A stretch of 60,387 bases of DNA from Methanobrevibacter sp. (GCF_017468685.1 NZ_JAFUHT010000062.1:1-60387); one strand, 5' to 3'; positions 44,561 through 54,630 are shown, counted from the stretch's first letter. The notes: generated by a model from the sequence alone, not told the origin. Program-made: numbers and translations.

Positions 44561-46435
44561 CTAATCGTCTTTTACTTCATAGTCTGCATCAATTGTGTCA
44601 TCATCACCATCATTAGCACCTGCGTTAGGGTCAGCTCCTGCTTGTTGTTGAGCTTGTGCTTCAGCTTGTGCCTGTTGGTAGATTTTAGCTCCAATCTCTT
44701 GAACTACATTTGATAATTCATCGGATTTTGCTTTAATGGCATCAACGTCATCGCCAGCTATGAGTTCTCTTAATTCAGCTACAAGTCCTTCGACTTTAGT
44801 TTTTTCATCTTCAGATACTTGATCTTTGAGTTCATCTAAGGTTTTTTCTGAAGTGTAAATTAATGAGTCTGCATTGTTTCTGATTTCAATTTCTTCTTGT
44901 CTTTTTGCATCTGCTTCAGCATTCATTTCTGCTTCTTTGATTTTTTGTTCGATTTCTTCATCGGACAATTTGGTTGAGGAAGTAATGGTAATTGCTTGTT
45001 CTTTACCGGTTCCTTTGTCTTTAGCAGTTACATTGATAATACCGTTTGCGTCAATATCGAATGTTACTTCGATTTGTGGAACTCCTCTTGGTGCAGGTGG
45101 GATTCCTACTAATTGGAAACGACCTAAAGAGGTATTGTCTGCTGCCATTTTTCTTTCCCCTTGTAAAACATTAATGTCTACTGAAGGTTGGTTATCTGCA
45201 GCAGTGGAGAATACTTGGCTTTTCTTAGTTGGAATTGTAGTGTTTCTTTCAATTAAAGTGGTTGATACTCCACCTAAGGTTTCAATACCTAAGGATAATG
45301 GGGTTACGTCTAAAAGAACGATGTCTTTAATTTCACCAGCCAATACTCCTCCTTGAATAGCAGCACCCATGGATACACATTCCATTGGGTCAATTCCACG
45401 TTCAACTGGTTTTCCTATGAATTTTTCAACATATTTTTGTACGATTGGCATTCTGGTAGGTCCACCGACTAAGATGATTTTATCGATTTCGGATTTGCTC
45501 ATTTTAGCGTCATCTAATGCTTGTTGCATTGGTTTACCTGATTTTTCAACAATTGAATCAACGAGCTCTTCTAATTTAGCTCTTGTAAGTGTAATGATTA
45601 AGTTTTTAGGAGTTCCATCAGTTCCCATAGCAATGAAAGGTAAGTTAACTTCAGTTGTGGTAGTGGTGGATAATTCAATTTTAGCTTTTTCAGCAGCTTC
45701 TCTTAATCTTTGTACTGCTTGATCGTTATCCATTAAGTCAATACCTTCTTGAGCTTTGAATTCATCAGCTAAGTATTTGATTAATACATTATCCATATCG
45801 GTACCACCGAGTTGGGTGTCTCCGCTGGTGGATCTTACTTCAAATACTCCTCCACCGAACTCCATAATGGTTACGTCTAAGGTACCTCCACCGAGGTCGT
45901 AAACCATGATGTTCATGTCATCTTCTTCTGCTTTGTCAAGACCGTATGCGAGGCTTGCTGCGGTTGGTTCGTTTACGAGTCTTACAACGTCAAGACCAGC
46001 AATGGTTCCTGCATCTTTTGTTGCGGTTCTTTGGTTGTCGTCAAAGTATGCAGGTACGGTAATTACAGCTTTTTCAATTGGTTCGCCGAGGAAGGTTTCT
46101 GCGTCTTTTTTGATTTTTTGTAGGATGAATGCGGAAATTTCCTGTGGGGAGTATTGTTTTCCGTTTACAGTAACTTTGTGATCAGTACCCATGCTTCTTT
46201 TGATTGCACTGATGGTATTTTCAGGGTTGGTTACTGCTTGTCTTCTTGCTGGTTCACCGACTAACATTTGACCGTCTTCTGTAAATGCAACATAACTTGG
46301 GAATGATTTACCGTATTGACTTGCTCCTTCAGCGGATGGGATTGTAGTTGGTTTTCCCCCTACAAGTACGGATGCTGCGGAGTTACTAGTACCTAAATCG
46401 ATTCCAATAATTTTTTCTTTTTTAGTATCAGACAT
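44561..46435 (-). CDS. dnaK: Chaperone DnaK (Hsp70)
   Basis: A 624-residue ATP-dependent chaperone. The ATPase domain (about 1-380) shows the phosphate loop [13 protein letters not shown], the [13 protein letters not shown] motif and VGGPTRMP. The interdomain linker is near [15 protein letters not shown]. The substrate-binding domain and helical lid follow, ending in a Gln/Ala-rich segment and the acidic [13 protein letters not shown] tail. The SD AAGGTG is 7 bases before ATG. It starts 43 bases after grpE and shares its transcript. Long open frames on the opposite strand are shadows of the biased codon use. Confidence 0.99.
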   Translation of the reverse strand: MSDTKKEKIIGIDLGTSNSAASVLVGGKPTTIPSAEGASQYGKSFPSYVAFTEDGQMLVGEPARRQAVTNPENTISAIKRSMGTDHKVTVNGKQYSPQEISAFILQKIKKDAETFLGEPIEKAVITVPAYFDDNQRTATKDAGTIAGLDVVRLVNEPTAASLAYGLDKAEEDDMNIMVYDLGGGTLDVTIMEFGGGVFEVRSTSGDTQLGGTDMDNVLIKYLADEFKAQEGIDLMDNDQAVQRLREAAEKAKIELSTTTTTEVNLPFIAMGTDGTPKNLIITLTRAKLEELVDSIVEKSGKPMQQALDDAKMSKSEIDKIILVGGPTRMPIVQKYVEKFIGKPVERGIDPMECVSMGAAIQGGVLAGEIKDIVLLDVTPLSLGIETLGGVSTTLIERNTTIPTKKSQVFSTAADNQPSVDINVLQGERKMAADNTSLGRFQLVGIPPAPRGVPQIEVTFDIDANGIINVTAKDKGTGKEQAITITSSTKLSDEEIEQKIKEAEMNAEADAKRQEEIEIRNNADSLIYTSEKTLDELKDQVSEDEKTKVEGLVAELRELIAGDDVDAIKAKSDELSNVVQEIGAKIYQQAQAEAQAQQQAGADPNAGANDGDDDTIDADYEVKDD

Positions 46436-46478
46436 AATTAATCACCTTAATTTTTTTTAATATATTATTTAATAAACA

Positions 46479-47021
46479 TTATTTTTTACAAACTATAACT
46501 TTTGAATATTTAAGAACTTTATCTTTGTACATGTATCCTTTCATTAATTCTTCAATGATATATCCGTTTTCAACATCATCGGACTCTTGAACCATTAATG
46601 CTTCATGTTTGTTTAAGTCGAATTTTTCTCCTTTTGCTGGGATTTCTTCAATACCTTCTTTTTTAAGTACATCTGTAAATTTATTGTATATGAGTTCTAT
46701 ACCATTTCTTAAATCTTCATCATTCTCTGTTTCTAAAGCTCTACCGAAGTCCTCGTAGCAGTCTAGGAATTCTTTTATAAGATTTTCATTTGCGAATTTT
46801 ACGAGATCTTTGTTTCTTTTGTCAGTTATTTTTTTGAAGTTTTCAAAATCTGCTTGAAGTCTTTGTGATAGTGAGATATATTCTTGAGTTTCACCTTGGG
46901 ATTTTTCAAGGTCTTTTTTGAGCTGTTCTATTTCCTGATTTTTCTCTTCAAGAATTTCCTCAAAATTTTCTTGAATATCCTCTGTTTTAACTTCAGTTTC
47001 GCTTTTATTTTCATCAGTCAT
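46479..47021 (-). CDS. grpE: Nucleotide exchange factor GrpE
   Basis: 180 residues. It releases ADP from DnaK as a homodimer. The N-terminal half is a long acidic coiled coil (about 15-85). The C-terminal beta domain contains IPAKGEKFDLNKHEALM and the KVLKYSKVIV ending typical of the family. The SD AAAGGTG is 5 bases before ATG. Its leader carries a near-perfect palindrome (47037-47054). The promoter region is shared with the divergent regulator at 47268. Confidence 0.97.
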   Translation of the reverse strand: MTDENKSETEVKTEDIQENFEEILEEKNQEIEQLKKDLEKSQGETQEYISLSQRLQADFENFKKITDKRNKDLVKFANENLIKEFLDCYEDFGRALETENDEDLRNGIELIYNKFTDVLKKEGIEEIPAKGEKFDLNKHEALMVQESDDVENGYIIEELMKGYMYKDKVLKYSKVIVCKK

Positions 47022-47036
47022 AGTTACACCTTTCCT

Positions 47037-47054
47037 TAGGTTTTTAGAAAAACC
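47037..47054 (-). promoter_or_regulatory. Palindrome in the grpE leader
   Basis: AGGTTTTT and AAAAACCT flank a 2-base centre. It lies just before the grpE SD, where it could be an RNA hairpin affecting translation or an operator. Function is inferred from position only. Confidence 0.4.
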
Positions 47055-47068
47055 TCAGTAATAGCTCT

Positions 47069-47237
47069 TAACCGAGAAGTTAAACTTTTAGTTTTTAATA
47101 TTGGTTTTTTGGGAATTTATGGACATATAGGAAAATGGTTCATCATTTAAGAGTTATTACTTCAAGTTTTTCTGAACCAAATATTAAAGTAACCAAAAGT
47201 TATCTTTCTCTTACATTATTATAGTAACAAAAAGTTA
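47069..47237. promoter_or_regulatory. Divergent heat-shock promoter region with repeated TAAC-GTTA operators
   Basis: TAACCAAAAGTTA (47190-47202) and TAACAAAAAGTTA (47225-47237) are matching imperfect palindromes with centres 35 bases apart. A third, TAACCGAGAAGTTA with a spacer longer by one, is at 47069-47082 on the grpE side. The second site runs into the TATA box TTATATAAAGG (47235-47245) of the regulator gene, whose ATG at 47268 suggests a leaderless transcript. The arrangement fits autoregulated repression of chaperone genes. Confidence 0.6.
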
Positions 47238-47267
47238 TATAAAGGTTTCGATACAAAATGTATAAAC

Positions 47268-47843
47268 ATGACTAATACAAACAACATTGAGAAAAATGAA
47301 AAACCACGTAAAAATGTTAATTTGTCAAAAGGTCATATAGAATTAAGAACCAACTACAATGACTGTGCAGATGACATTGATGTGGAAGACATCCTTGATG
47401 TAATGGGTTGTAAAACTAGAAGAGACATTATAAATCTTTTAAGAGAAGAACCTATGTTTGTAAGTGAAATTTCAAATGAGTTGGATATAGGTCAAAAAGC
47501 AATCATTGCTCATTTGCGTGCTATGGAAGACATAGGTATACTGAATTCTTCTTATAAAAAGATTTTAAGAGGTCGTCCGCGTAAATATTATGATTTGCAG
47601 AATGAAGTTAACATCCATATTACTATTAATAGAAACAACTTCGATGTACAATTCACTGACGACATGCTCAATACATTGCAACTTCCATCAGGTGATGAAT
47701 GGTCTAAATTATTGGACATAGAAAAAAGAATTGATGATGGCCAACTTGAAGCAATCGATGAGTTGAAAAATCAAATTAGATTATATGGTAACTTGAAAGA
47801 AAGGGCCGAATATATTCTTGAAAGAACCATGAAAAATAGATGA
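47268..47843 (+). CDS. ArsR-type winged-helix regulator, probable heat-shock regulator
   Basis: 191 residues. A winged helix-turn-helix (about 40-112) is seen in VMGCKTRRDIINLL, EISNELDIGQKAIIAHLRAMEDIGIL and the RGRPRKYYDL wing. The C-terminal part (about 135-191) is helical and probably dimerises. It is divergent from grpE-dnaK-dnaJ, and a similar regulator next to these genes is recalled from Methanothermobacter. The TATA box lies about 25-30 bases before the ATG with no SD, so the mRNA is likely leaderless. Repeated palindromes overlap its promoter. DNA binding is well supported; heat-shock control is inferred from context. Confidence 0.85.
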   Translation: MTNTNNIEKNEKPRKNVNLSKGHIELRTNYNDCADDIDVEDILDVMGCKTRRDIINLLREEPMFVSEISNELDIGQKAIIAHLRAMEDIGILNSSYKKILRGRPRKYYDLQNEVNIHITINRNNFDVQFTDDMLNTLQLPSGDEWSKLLDIEKRIDDGQLEAIDELKNQIRLYGNLKERAEYILERTMKNR

Positions 47844-47846
47844 TAT

Positions 47847-47888
47847 TGTTTGAAACTTTTTTCAAACATTTTTTTCACTTTTTTTACA
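47847..47888. terminator. Bidirectional terminator between the regulator and hypF
   Basis: TGTTTGAAA and TTTCAAACA form a 9-bp stem (47847-47868) that includes the hypF stop, with T-rich runs on the plus-strand side. It serves both convergent genes. Confidence 0.6.
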
Positions 47889-50114
47889 AACAATACTCTG
47901 ACCTAAAGATACAGATCCGTCTCCGGCACAGGTATTTAGGTGTTGTATGAAGTTATAACCGTTGTTTTCAATGTAATTTTTAACACAGTCTGTTATGGCT
48001 TCGTTGTAAAATACGCCGCCTGTAGCGCCAATATCTGAGATATTCTTATTGTCTGCCGCCTGTATTGCCAGTTCACTCAAACCGCTTGCAATAGCAATCT
48101 GGCCTGCAGCTGCAACATCAGATTTTTTTGCACCATTTTGATATAATCTTACCACTTCCCGCAATATCTCAGTGGTGTTAAGCTGATTATTTTCAATGAT
48201 TACCGGAATTTCTAATTCATTTGTTGAATAATATGCTGCAGATTCAAGTTTCATGGAACATTCTCCTTCGTATGTTCTCTCATGACATATTTCTAATGCC
48301 GCAGCCATTGAATCAAGAACCCTGCCTGTACTTGTGGTAATTCCGACATTTATTCCTGAATTAATTTGTTTTTTGATATTTTTTATTTCAATTTCTCCGT
48401 ATTTAAAGTAATTTGCATAATGTCTAATTAGATCATCGTCATTTAGGATGCTTGCAAGCATTCTTACAGGATATTTGGTTGCAACATCTCCTCCGGGCAT
48501 TAATTGAGGTTGCAGGTGACTTAATCTTTCAAAACTGCTGATGTCTGTATAAAGAATTTCACCTCCCCAGCTGGTGCCGTCGCTTCCGAAACCCACTCCA
48601 TCGGCAGCAATGCAAATCATCTCTTCAATTCCGTGGTCATTTGCAAGTGCTACAGTATGTGCATGATGATGTTGTACAGGTAAGACTTCCGCATCATATT
48701 TTTCACCAAGTTCATATGCTAAACGGGTTGTAAAGAAATGAGGATGCATATCACATGCAATCACGTCAAATTCATTGATTTTTGTGATTCTCTGCATGTT
48801 TTCAATGGCTTCACGTAAAAATTTCAATGTTTTAGGTTTATTGGTGTTTCCAATATGTTGTGAAGGATAAACTTTATTTCCACGGGCAATTGAAAATGTC
48901 ACATCCAATTCAGGACCTAACGCAAGAACATCTAAGTCATTAACATCATAATTGATGGTATAAGGTTCAGGAGTGTATCCTCTGGAACGCCTGATAAAGG
49001 ATAACTCATCATTTCTAAAACGGATAACTGAATCATCGCATCTGTTTAATATTTTACGATTGTGAACAAGTGAATAGTCATTAACTCCATTAATTATTTG
49101 TGAGTTTTCAATCATCATCGGTTCGCCGGGAATGTTGGCGGAAGTCATGACAAATGTGTCTATTTCGCTTTCATCGAATAATAAGTAATGCATTGGTGAG
49201 TATGGAAGCATTACTCCAATATTATGCAGTCCCGGAGATAAACTTTCTGGGAATCTGTAACCAGTTTTTTTCTTTAAAATGACAATTGGCCTTTTATTGG
49301 AAGTAATGGTTTTAATTTCTTTTTCGCTTAACTCAGCATATTTTTCCAGACTTTCAAGATCTCTGCACATTACCGCAAATGCCTGATTAGGTCTGTTTAA
49401 TTTTTTTCTCAGCTCTTTTATTGCATCATCATTATATGCATCAACTACAAGGTGTGTTCCACCAATTCCTTTGATTGCCAATATCTTTCCTTTACTTAAA
49501 ACTTCAGCACCTTTTCTGATGGGATTTTCACATTCAACGCGGGTTTTTCCATCATAAAAACTCATTTGAGGTCCGCAATCACTGCAACATATTGCCTCAC
49601 CATGATAACGTCTGTCTAATGGTTGTTGGTATTCTATTAAACAGTCATCGCATAAAGGGAACTCATCCATTGATGTGCGGACACGGTCATAGGGCACGCT
49701 TTCAATCACTGTAAATCTTGGTCCGCAATCTGTGCATGCATTGAAAGGATATTTATAACGTCTGTCATTAGGATTTCTGATTTCAGCTAAGCATTTTTCG
49801 CAAATTGCAATGTCTGGCGGGATTACACTAACTCCTGAATATGTATCTCCACTTTCAATGATTTTAAAATCAGTATGGTTTTCTGCTTTGATTTCACGAA
49901 CTTCCATTGAATCAATTTTTGCTATTGGAGGTAACTCTTCAGGAAGTCTTTTGACGAAATCTTCAGTATTTTCTCCTTCAATAATTATCTCAACTACATT
50001 TCCAAGGTTTCTAACATGTCCTTTCAAGTTTAAATCACTTGCTAGTCTATATACATATGGTCTGAATCCCACTCCTTGAACAATACCTTGGGTTAAAATC
50101 ATTAAAGCATTCAT
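47862..50114 (-). CDS. hypF: Carbamoyltransferase HypF ([NiFe]-hydrogenase maturation)
   Basis: A 750-residue cytosolic enzyme that converts carbamoyl phosphate to the thiocarbamate on HypE used for the cyanide ligands of [NiFe] hydrogenases. Domains in order: acylphosphatase-like (1-90, GIVQGVGFRPYVYRLA); paired zinc fingers (about 108-190, CEKCLAEI/CTDCGP and CDDCLIEY/CCSDCGP); YrdC-like (about 200-390); and Kae1/HypF C-terminal with VQHHHAHTVAL and ADGVGFGSDGTSWGGE. The length is normal for the family. No SD precedes ATG 50114, but a TATA box lies about 30 bases upstream, so the transcript is probably leaderless. It serves hydrogenases such as Frh at the window edge. Confidence 0.97.
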   Translation of the reverse strand: MNALMILTQGIVQGVGFRPYVYRLASDLNLKGHVRNLGNVVEIIIEGENTEDFVKRLPEELPPIAKIDSMEVREIKAENHTDFKIIESGDTYSGVSVIPPDIAICEKCLAEIRNPNDRRYKYPFNACTDCGPRFTVIESVPYDRVRTSMDEFPLCDDCLIEYQQPLDRRYHGEAICCSDCGPQMSFYDGKTRVECENPIRKGAEVLSKGKILAIKGIGGTHLVVDAYNDDAIKELRKKLNRPNQAFAVMCRDLESLEKYAELSEKEIKTITSNKRPIVILKKKTGYRFPESLSPGLHNIGVMLPYSPMHYLLFDESEIDTFVMTSANIPGEPMMIENSQIINGVNDYSLVHNRKILNRCDDSVIRFRNDELSFIRRSRGYTPEPYTINYDVNDLDVLALGPELDVTFSIARGNKVYPSQHIGNTNKPKTLKFLREAIENMQRITKINEFDVIACDMHPHFFTTRLAYELGEKYDAEVLPVQHHHAHTVALANDHGIEEMICIAADGVGFGSDGTSWGGEILYTDISSFERLSHLQPQLMPGGDVATKYPVRMLASILNDDDLIRHYANYFKYGEIEIKNIKKQINSGINVGITTSTGRVLDSMAAALEICHERTYEGECSMKLESAAYYSTNELEIPVIIENNQLNTTEILREVVRLYQNGAKKSDVAAAGQIAIASGLSELAIQAADNKNISDIGATGGVFYNEAITDCVKNYIENNGYNFIQHLNTCAGDGSVSLGQSIVCKKSEKNV

Positions 50115-50136
50115 TAAATTATAATATTGTAAGTTA

Positions 50137-50153
50137 AATTTTATATAATTTTA
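50137..50153. promoter_or_regulatory. Shared, nearly symmetrical TATA element of hypF and larB
   Basis: AAATTTTATATAATTTTA reads as a TATA box on both strands. Its centre (about 50146) is 32 bases from the hypF ATG and 25 from the larB ATG, the distances expected for leaderless transcripts. No second TATA box is obvious in this 56-base gap. Confidence 0.6.
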
Positions 50154-50170
50154 TCCTAAATATTATTATT

Positions 50171-50932
50171 ATGAAAGATATTCTTGAAAGATTGGTTGAT
50201 GGGGAACTTAATATTGATGAAGCAGAAAAACTGCTAAAAGCAGATAATATTCTGGAGTTTGATGATATTGCTAAATTTGATATTAAACGTGAAGATAGAA
50301 CAGGTTTTCCAGAAGCAATATTCTCTCCAAGTAAGGATTATGAAGATTTGATTGCAATAATAAAAAATTACTTGAAAAACAGCGATAAGGATTTAATAGT
50401 AACAAAATTGTCACAAGAAAGATTTGAAAAAATCACCAACGATTTAAACGATGATGAATTGATTTTTGATTATAACAAACGAGCTCAAATTCTTGTTATC
50501 AGAAAAGAAATTATTCAAAAAGAACCGATTGCTAAAATTGGTATTATAACTGCAGGAACTTCAGATATCAACATTGCAGAAGAAGCAAGAGTCATAGTTG
50601 AAGAAGGGGGTTGTGAAGCAATCACTTCATATGACATTGGTGTGGCCGGAATTCATAGACTATTTCCTCAAATCGCACATATGATTAGTGAAGGTGTAAG
50701 GGCCCTGATAGTCTGTGCAGGAATGGAAGGGGCACTTCCTTCAGTTGTTGCAGGTCTTGTTGATGTGCCTGTTATAGCAGTTCCTACATCTATCGGATAC
50801 GGTGTTGGAGAAGGTGGAAGAGTTGCTCTTGATGCGATGCTTCAGTCATGCGCTCCGGGAATAGCAGTTGTAAATATTGACAATGGTTTCGGTGCAGGAG
50901 TATTTGCCCTTACAATAGTGAATAGTGATTGA
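50171..50932 (+). CDS. larB: LarB, pyridinium-3,5-biscarboxylate mononucleotide synthase
   Basis: 253 residues. LarB carboxylates nicotinate adenine dinucleotide and hydrolyses it to P2CMN, the first step toward the nickel-pincer nucleotide of lactate racemase and relatives. The C-terminal PurE-like domain (about 125-253) shows [42 protein letters not shown] and [16 protein letters not shown]. The N-terminal helical part is LarB-specific. The mRNA is probably leaderless from the divergent TATA element. LarC and LarE are not in the window. Many methanogens have LarB without a known racemase, so the final user is uncertain. Confidence 0.93.
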   Translation: MKDILERLVDGELNIDEAEKLLKADNILEFDDIAKFDIKREDRTGFPEAIFSPSKDYEDLIAIIKNYLKNSDKDLIVTKLSQERFEKITNDLNDDELIFDYNKRAQILVIRKEIIQKEPIAKIGIITAGTSDINIAEEARVIVEEGGCEAITSYDIGVAGIHRLFPQIAHMISEGVRALIVCAGMEGALPSVVAGLVDVPVIAVPTSIGYGVGEGGRVALDAMLQSCAPGIAVVNIDNGFGAGVFALTIVNSD

Positions 50933-51493
50933 ATGAAATATGAAACTTTTAATCCTGATGTTCATGATACATTAAAGGTAGCTCGTTTAGTGTATGACGT
51001 TGATTTTAGAACATTTGACATGCTTTTTAAAAATACAGATAAAGCAGTTAAGACAATCGAAAAAGATCTCCATAAAAGACAAATCGATGATTATTTTAAA
51101 GTAATATTAAATGAAAATAATGAAATCATAGGTATTCTGATAATATATACCTCAAAAACATCACACAAATTCTATTTGAAATCTTTAAGATTATGGATTG
51201 TGGATGTTCTGGATTATTTTGTATTATGTGATATTGAAGATAATGATTTTTATATTGCAGAAATTGCGATTGACGAATCGCTTAGAGGTCAGGGATTGGG
51301 CAAAAGCGTTTTACTTGATGCAATTGATTATGCCAGAAAAAAAGATTACAATCGCGTTACATTGGATGCTGATTTTAGAAATTCCGGTGCCAAAGCCCTT
51401 TATGAGCGAATGGGTTTTCAGGTATTTAAGAAAAAACAGGTTAAGATTGGAAGTTTTTTAAGGGGAATGAGCAATATGGAATTAATCCTTTAA
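50933..51493 (+). CDS. GNAT-family N-acetyltransferase
   Basis: 186 residues. The acetyl-CoA loop is LRGQGLGKSVL, preceded by the IAEIAI strand and followed by ALYERMGFQ, the classic GNAT core (about 100-170). The ATG directly follows the larB TGA, with AGTG upstream, so it is co-transcribed and possibly coupled. The acceptor (protein, amine or small molecule) cannot be read from the sequence. The last 12 bases overlap the 3' end of the convergent glycosyltransferase gene. Confidence 0.87.
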   Translation: MKYETFNPDVHDTLKVARLVYDVDFRTFDMLFKNTDKAVKTIEKDLHKRQIDDYFKVILNENNEIIGILIIYTSKTSHKFYLKSLRLWIVDVLDYFVLCDIEDNDFYIAEIAIDESLRGQGLGKSVLLDAIDYARKKDYNRVTLDADFRNSGAKALYERMGFQVFKKKQVKIGSFLRGMSNMELIL

Positions 51494-54031
51494 TGGGATT
51501 TCTTTAATTGCATCATATACTCTTTTACAATTATTTTTATCAGTATACAAGTAGAATTCCCTAATTCTATTTTCATACTCTTTTTTAATTTTACAATCAT
51601 TTTCCATGTATTCAATGATTAAATCAACTAGCTTGTCTTCTTTTCTGGTGACTTCTCCAAGTCCCATGCTTTCATAGTCAAAAAAACTTTCTTCAACATC
51701 AAAGTGATAATCGTCACTGTATTGGTAATATAATACAGGTTTGTAGAGGTATGCAAAGTCAAAAGCAACGGATGAATAATCAGTAATCAAAATGGATCCG
51801 TTATTGAATAAGGTTTGATATTTAACTCTATCATAATCAATTTTCACATACTCATTTTTGTCAAACAATTCAATAAAATCATAAACTTTAGGGTGTGGTC
51901 TGAAAATTATTTCATATTCGTATTCTTGTGCTTTTTTTATCAGCTTTTCATTATTAATTAATGAGTTGAACTTTTTGAAATATTCACTTTCTTTAATAAA
52001 CTCTTCTGATTTTCGAGTTAAATAACGCCTCCATGAAGGCATTATAATAATTTGTTTTTTATCTTCGTTATTTTCAAGGTTGTCATATCTAGGTAGACCC
52101 AACAACTTAACAACATTTTCATCATAATTGTAAGGATATTTGAAAATTGATTCATATTCTAGTCGTGCACTAGTTAAAAAGAAAGATAAATTCATGTTTG
52201 TTTTATTTAACCATGATGAAATATCGTCTTTGATTATTCCATGTTGCAGGAAAATATTATTTGATTTTAAAAGGCCTGCAAAAAATGGGTATCTTCCCCA
52301 AAATGGATAAATAATTTCATTATCTGGATGGGAAGTAACTATATTTTCAACAAACATTCCTAAAATACGATGTTTAATGGATTTGTATGCCAGAACATCT
52401 CCATATTGTTTCATCTCATTGAAATCAGGACTATCTTTATTTAATATAAAATACTTTTTGATATTTGGATCTTTATTAACTGAATATTTGAATAAATGCA
52501 TTCCATTGTCATCAGATATTTCCGGACGGTCCATATAAAACCATATGTGTTTATTTCTTAAGAAAGGATAAAGTAACATATAGGCAATTCTAAATGGGAC
52601 TCCAATATGAAATCCAACGTCTTTTTGTTTAATCATGCGGGTTAATGTTTTGATTTCTTGTTTTAGCCATTTAAATGTAGTTTTATTTTCAATATTGATT
52701 TTGTTGTCATTTAAAATACTTAAATAACTTTTAGTTTTAGCATATCCTACAACCTTTGAAAAGTTGCATGGTCTTGAAAAATCGATTTTAAAAATATCTG
52801 TGCTATTTTTAAATTCAATTGAATATGTTTTATTCTTATCTAAATCCACTTTAAACTCAAATGAATAGTCTTTGGCATATAATTCATCAATACAGTATTT
52901 ATCCCTTTGAGGAAATCTGACATGTCTTGTTTCAATTTTTTCATTATTGATATAAACCTCAATGTCTCTATCACGGATATTTGGAATATTTGCCAAAACA
53001 TATAATTCGTCATTGATAATTTCATAAACATCAATGAAAACTGTATCAAAATTCAATTTACCAATAATTTCAGAGGATAATGACCCATATTTAATTAAAA
53101 AACTTTTTAGTTTGGAATCATTATTCATCATATTATGTTTAAAGATATTCTCATCATCAATATATTTCAGGACATTTTTAAGAGAATTCTTAAAATTGAT
53201 TATTTCATCCTTATCTAAAATGTCAGAGATATTATCAACATCAAGCATCCATCTTATATCATATAATATGACATTCTGAATAAATTCGCTAACAAAACCG
53301 AATTTCTCTAAACTTTTATCAATTAGATATTTAAAATAATTTTTGCACCTGTCTGTGTAATATTCCTTTTTATACTGTGAATTATCAATGATGGATGATT
53401 TGTCTTCACGTTTTCTATAGTTATATTTTCCAGATTTGCATAATCCGATATTCGGATTATTAATCAGTATTTCATTGATAAAAACAACATCTTCAGAAGT
53501 GACAATATCCGGAAATTTGATATTATTAATTGCACTCTTTCGAATAAAACTGCTTGGACCGGATAACTGATAATATTCTGGAAATTCAAGTAAATTTACA
53601 GTTTTAGTTTTATTAAATTTATAATTTAAGTAATGTGGTCCTTTGTTGTTTTCAAAATAAAAAATGGGTATGGCCACCAAGTCAGTTGATTTGTTATTAT
53701 TAAAAAAAGTCAAAACATCTTTTAATGTATTCTTTGAAAGGGTGTCATCACTATCTAAAAAATTAATATATTCTCCTGTGGCATATTTTAAACCAATGTT
53801 TCTTGAAGCCCCAGGTCCTTTATTGACATCATTTTCAATATACTTTAGATTATTTGGATATTTTGAAAGGTATTCCCGACATATTTTGTCAGTATTGTCT
53901 GAACTAGCATCATTAACTATTATCACTTCGATATTTTTATCAAAATCTAATGTCTGATTAATTAATGATTCAATACTTTTACCAATCCATTTTTCAGAAT
54001 TGTATGCAGGAATTATTACTGAAAAAATCAA
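51482..54031 (-). CDS. Family 2 glycosyltransferase fused to a CDP-glycerol glycerophosphotransferase-like (TagB/TagF) domain
   Basis: About 849 residues. The N-terminal GT2 domain (1-230) has FSVIIPAYNSE, VNDASSDNT and the NFLDSDDT metal-binding aspartates. A middle segment (about 310-450) is unassigned. The TagF-like part (about 460-845) shows FLQHGI, a PSWRRY segment, FRPHP and LITDYSSVAFDFAY, as in wall teichoic acid polymerases that transfer polyol phosphate to a lipid-linked acceptor. It is last in an operon with an exporter. TTG 54031 is preferred (AGTG SD 6 bases before); GTG 54040 shares a base with the upstream stop. The polymer built in this archaeon is unknown. Confidence 0.88.
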   Translation of the reverse strand: MIFSVIIPAYNSEKWIGKSIESLINQTLDFDKNIEVIIVNDASSDNTDKICREYLSKYPNNLKYIENDVNKGPGASRNIGLKYATGEYINFLDSDDTLSKNTLKDVLTFFNNNKSTDLVAIPIFYFENNKGPHYLNYKFNKTKTVNLLEFPEYYQLSGPSSFIRKSAINNIKFPDIVTSEDVVFINEILINNPNIGLCKSGKYNYRKREDKSSIIDNSQYKKEYYTDRCKNYFKYLIDKSLEKFGFVSEFIQNVILYDIRWMLDVDNISDILDKDEIINFKNSLKNVLKYIDDENIFKHNMMNNDSKLKSFLIKYGSLSSEIIGKLNFDTVFIDVYEIINDELYVLANIPNIRDRDIEVYINNEKIETRHVRFPQRDKYCIDELYAKDYSFEFKVDLDKNKTYSIEFKNSTDIFKIDFSRPCNFSKVVGYAKTKSYLSILNDNKINIENKTTFKWLKQEIKTLTRMIKQKDVGFHIGVPFRIAYMLLYPFLRNKHIWFYMDRPEISDDNGMHLFKYSVNKDPNIKKYFILNKDSPDFNEMKQYGDVLAYKSIKHRILGMFVENIVTSHPDNEIIYPFWGRYPFFAGLLKSNNIFLQHGIIKDDISSWLNKTNMNLSFFLTSARLEYESIFKYPYNYDENVVKLLGLPRYDNLENNEDKKQIIIMPSWRRYLTRKSEEFIKESEYFKKFNSLINNEKLIKKAQEYEYEIIFRPHPKVYDFIELFDKNEYVKIDYDRVKYQTLFNNGSILITDYSSVAFDFAYLYKPVLYYQYSDDYHFDVEESFFDYESMGLGEVTRKEDKLVDLIIEYMENDCKIKKEYENRIREFYLYTDKNNCKRVYDAIKEIPLKD

Positions 54032-54039
54032 TGTAATCA

Positions 54040-54621
54040 CTAATCTTGGGATTTAACAGTTCTTTTATATTTTACTGCAAGATCAGATTGTTCTTGTGGT
54101 TCTTCATTGTCTTGTGATTTTTTATAATCTGGATGTGTGTTTTCTGCAATGAAAGTAATTTTTTCGTCAATGCTGTCTGTATTTTCAAATCCACTTAATT
54201 TTAAATGGTATGTGTTGCCATTTGTGAAATAATAAGCAATGGATTGATTTTTTAAATCTTCATTGTTTAAATCAATATAATGGGCAATGTAAATAGTGAT
54301 TCCATTGTTGGTTGTATGAGTGACCTCATCAATAAATTCCTTTTCTTTTTTTACTTGTTTTAAATCACTTTTAAAACTAGATTCTGCAGAATCTCCTTTA
54401 CCTAAATCCTCAATATAAATTTTTTCATTAGTATTTTTATCAACCAATTCTAAACTGGTTGCTTCAGAAGATCCAACTGAAAAACCATAAGGTAATGTTA
54501 TGCTACTTTTATCAACATCTGCAATTGCATTACCAACAGTAGGTGAATTTTGGGCAACATAATACCCACAAATAATCGCCAAAACTATAATAACTAATAT
54601 TGCTATCCATCTTTTATCCAT
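54040..54621 (-). CDS. Membrane-anchored or secreted protein of unknown function in the exporter operon
   Basis: 193 residues with an N-terminal hydrophobic helix (KRWIAILVIIVLAIICGYYVA), then an extracytosolic domain (about 30-165) of mixed strands, and a charged tail. It has no recognisable family motif. It sits between the exporter ATPase (9-base gap) and the TagF-like gene (1-base overlap), and its SD-like GGGTGG lies close to ATG. Operon position suggests a part in polymer export or attachment. Confidence 0.72.
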   Translation of the reverse strand: MDKRWIAILVIIVLAIICGYYVAQNSPTVGNAIADVDKSSITLPYGFSVGSSEATSLELVDKNTNEKIYIEDLGKGDSAESSFKSDLKQVKKEKEFIDEVTHTTNNGITIYIAHYIDLNNEDLKNQSIAYYFTNGNTYHLKLSGFENTDSIDEKITFIAENTHPDYKKSQDNEEPQEQSDLAVKYKRTVKSQD

Positions 54622-54630
54622 AGTACCACC

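Noticed and set aside
44874-45722. Long plus-strand open frames opposite dnaK
   Set aside because: They are shadows of dnaK codon bias; no SD, no family resemblance, and dnaK is certain on the other strand.
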